Assembly (NCBI RefSeq): GCF_010183535.1
Contig: NC_071330.1
Coordinates: 13,993,717-14,057,716 of the forward strand
Reading direction: 5' to 3'
Length of the DNA: 64,000 nucleotides
Source of the DNA: Caenorhabditis remanei
Lineage: Eukaryota > Nematoda > Chromadorea > Rhabditida > Rhabditidae
Part shown: positions 62,418-64,000 of the stretch, piece after piece
Position numbering within the stretch: position 1 is the stretch's first letter
How the letters are laid out: each line of letters starts with the position of its first letter
Translations under genes and position numbers: made by a program
Notes under the pieces: model-generated
The model's input: only the letters and a program-made list of their open reading frames with translations
The model's database searches: none
Told to the model about the DNA's origin: nothing

Positions 62418-64000
62418 TACAGTGCTGGCCATAATTCTATCCCCTTCTGGTTTTTTCAGCATAACTTTTTTATTAGTTATCCGATTGATCTGAAACTTGG
62501 CAGCAATGTGTATAAAGGTAAAAAATATGTAAAAACAAATTGGTTTTAAAATATTTTTAAAAATTTTAAAAATTTCATCTTTTTTCAAAAAACCAAGAAA
62601 ATCAACAAAAATAAGAGATCGGCTAAATAGAGTCACGGAAATGAAAAATAAAAAAGAAAATGACCAGAAACAAAATTTATAAGTTCAATACTTCGTTGCG
62701 TATCCACGAGAATCAATAACGGCTTGGCAACGTCTCGGCATCGAGTCCAGAAGCTTGTCGATCACCGACTTCGGGATTGCCATCCAGGCGGCTTCGAGTT
62801 GCGCGAATTTTTGGTCCGCATTTGTGGCTCTAACTCCAGATAGTCGACGTTCGAGCTCTTCCCACATATGTTCAATCGGATTCAAGTCCGGACTTTGGCT
62901 TGGCCACTCCAGAAGATCCACACGACGACGTTGAAACCACGAGCGAACATGGAGAGAAGTATGCTTCGGATCGTTGTCTTGCTGGAAGACGTAAGCTCTG
63001 CCGACATTTTGAAGTGCCCATGGTCTCATCGTATTCTCCAAAATATCTTCATACTGGAATCGATCCATGATACCAACGATTCTTCGTAGAGGACCCATGC
63101 CTTGGCTGGAAAAACATCCCCAAACCATGCACGATCCACCCCCATGTTTGACTGTCGGTGTTTGATACTTGGGATCAAATCTGGTTCCAATCGGACGACG
63201 AATCCATGTGTTTCCGTCGCTGCCGAACAAATTGAACTTGGATTCGTCGGACCAGACGTGTTTTGCCCACTCCTGACGTCCCCAGCTCAAATGAGCTTTT
63301 GCCCACTCAACACGGCTTCTGCGATTCTTCTCACTGATGAACGGTTTTTTGACTGGACGCCTTCCATGAAGTCCTTGAGCTTGGAGACGTCTTCGGATTG
63401 TTCTTCTGGATGGTACTGGTTCATTCGGAGAAGTCACGACGACTTGGATGTCCGTTGAGGTCCTACGAGGATCCTCTCTTGACGCTCGGATGATGTTGCG
63501 ATCCATCACATGGGTGGTTTTTCGAGGTCTTCCTGGGAGTTTTGCCAGCTCAAACGTGTTCTAAACGTTTGTATGATTTAAACAAGTGTTTTTTAACATT
63601 TACCTGATCAAGACACCTCTTGATAAGTTTACGGATTCCTGAAGGTGAGCACTGAAACTGAGCAGCAAGCATCTTGGTTGACTGTCCATTCAGATGACCA
63701 CGAAAGATGGCGGTCTTGACAGAAAGCGGGAAGTTCTTGTTGTTTGTTGGTCTAGTCATACCTAAACATCAACTTTCAAGTCAGAACATGCACTTTGGAC
63801 TTTTCAGAAAAACACAAATAATTAAAAACTGGAAAAAGTGAAAAACGTGAAAAAGTGAAAATATCGAAAAATCGAAAAAAACGCTAAAAATTTTTTATTG
63901 GATGATGCAATTTCTGTCTGCAATCTTGCGTATAGATGCTTACCGTAGGCTGAAAAATTTTCAGATCAATCGGATAACTAATAAAAAAGTTATGCTGAAA
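62418..64000 (-). mobile_element. Tc1-type transposon, right end beyond the window
   Basis: TA at 62418-62419, then inverted end CAGTGCTGGCCATAATTC. Bases 62454-62495 are repeated in reverse at 63957-64000, so the inverted repeat is about 76 bp and roughly 34 bp of the right end lie outside. The whole element would be close to 1.61 kb, the size of Tc1. Confidence -1.
62685..63759 (-). CDS. Tc1-type transposase, 343 residues
   Basis: DDE transposase that cuts and inserts the element at TA. Exons 63759-63604 and 63560-62685 join in phase over a 43-base intron (GTAAATG, GTTTAG): 1032 bases, 343 residues, the length of C. elegans Tc1A. Order: an N-terminal helix-turn-helix DNA-binding part (AAQFQCSPSGIRKLIKR), a second with the GRPR hinge (KLPGRPRKT), then the catalytic core. 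The core has Asp in HVWSDESKFNLFG, Asp in VFQQDNDPKHTS and Glu in LNPIEHMWEELERR (a DD34E layout). No stop or shift interrupts it, so it may be active. Start chosen at the ATG that gives the Tc1-like N-terminus. Identity to Tc1 looks high throughout. Confidence -1.

Noticed and set aside
1..64000. CRISPR array or bacterial operon
   Set aside because: The short regular arrays have no spacers, and splice sites show a eukaryotic genome.

Overview
This is nuclear DNA from a nematode, almost certainly a Caenorhabditis species. It is AT-rich, introns are short, and splice acceptors are of the TTTTCAG type. It carries members of the worm-specific F-box families (FBXB with an FBA_2 region, FBXC with DUF3557) and an intact Tc1-type transposon. 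I cannot name the species from the sequence. The window looks like a repeat-rich chromosome-arm region: small, fast-evolving or decayed genes sit among many non-autonomous mobile elements.

Layout. 0-9.5 kb: a broken KDM6/UTX-like JmjC gene at the left edge (minus), repeats, an unrecognised acidic gene at 4.85-5.86 kb (minus), and two remnants with matching 3' ends (7.5-8.1 and 9.3-9.5 kb). 10-17 kb: a segment present three times (two direct copies, one inverted). 17.2-18.4 kb: an FBXC gene with one frame break, facing a broken gag-like gene (18.4-19.0 kb). 19-24 kb: repeats, including a 1.15-kb foldback element. 24.6-27.7 kb: the two halves of a DnaQ-type exonuclease in swapped order. 28.7-32.6 kb: two small unrecognised genes and an SLC26 transporter fragment. 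33-40 kb: mostly repeats. 40.8-42.4 kb: an intact F-box gene (minus). 44.1-45.2 kb: the end of a vWA-domain gene. 49.07-56.11 kb: the largest gene, eight phase-consistent exons for 770 residues, unrecognised. 56.6-57.0 kb: end of another gene. 59.3-61.2 kb: a retroelement-like coding tail followed by a tandem array of LTR-like units. 61.2-61.6 kb: the last exon of another gene. 62.4 kb to the right edge: a Tc1-type element with an open 343-residue transposase.

The strongest pattern is a group of hAT-like non-autonomous elements. I found ten elements with CA-starting inverted ends flanked by exact or one-mismatch 8-bp direct repeats, plus others with weaker flanks. Most direct repeats fit the hAT target consensus nTnnnnAn. 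Inside, many are made of short arrays with a CCG core, such as heptamers TTCCGAC or TTCCGCC. No hAT transposase is in the window, so they must be moved in trans. Other notable points are a TTAA-flanked foldback element inside the first coding region of the 770-residue gene that seems to be spliced out, a Tc1-type insertion whose end rebuilds GTAAGT, and single-base frame breaks in several genes that may be either decay or homopolymer errors in the assembly.
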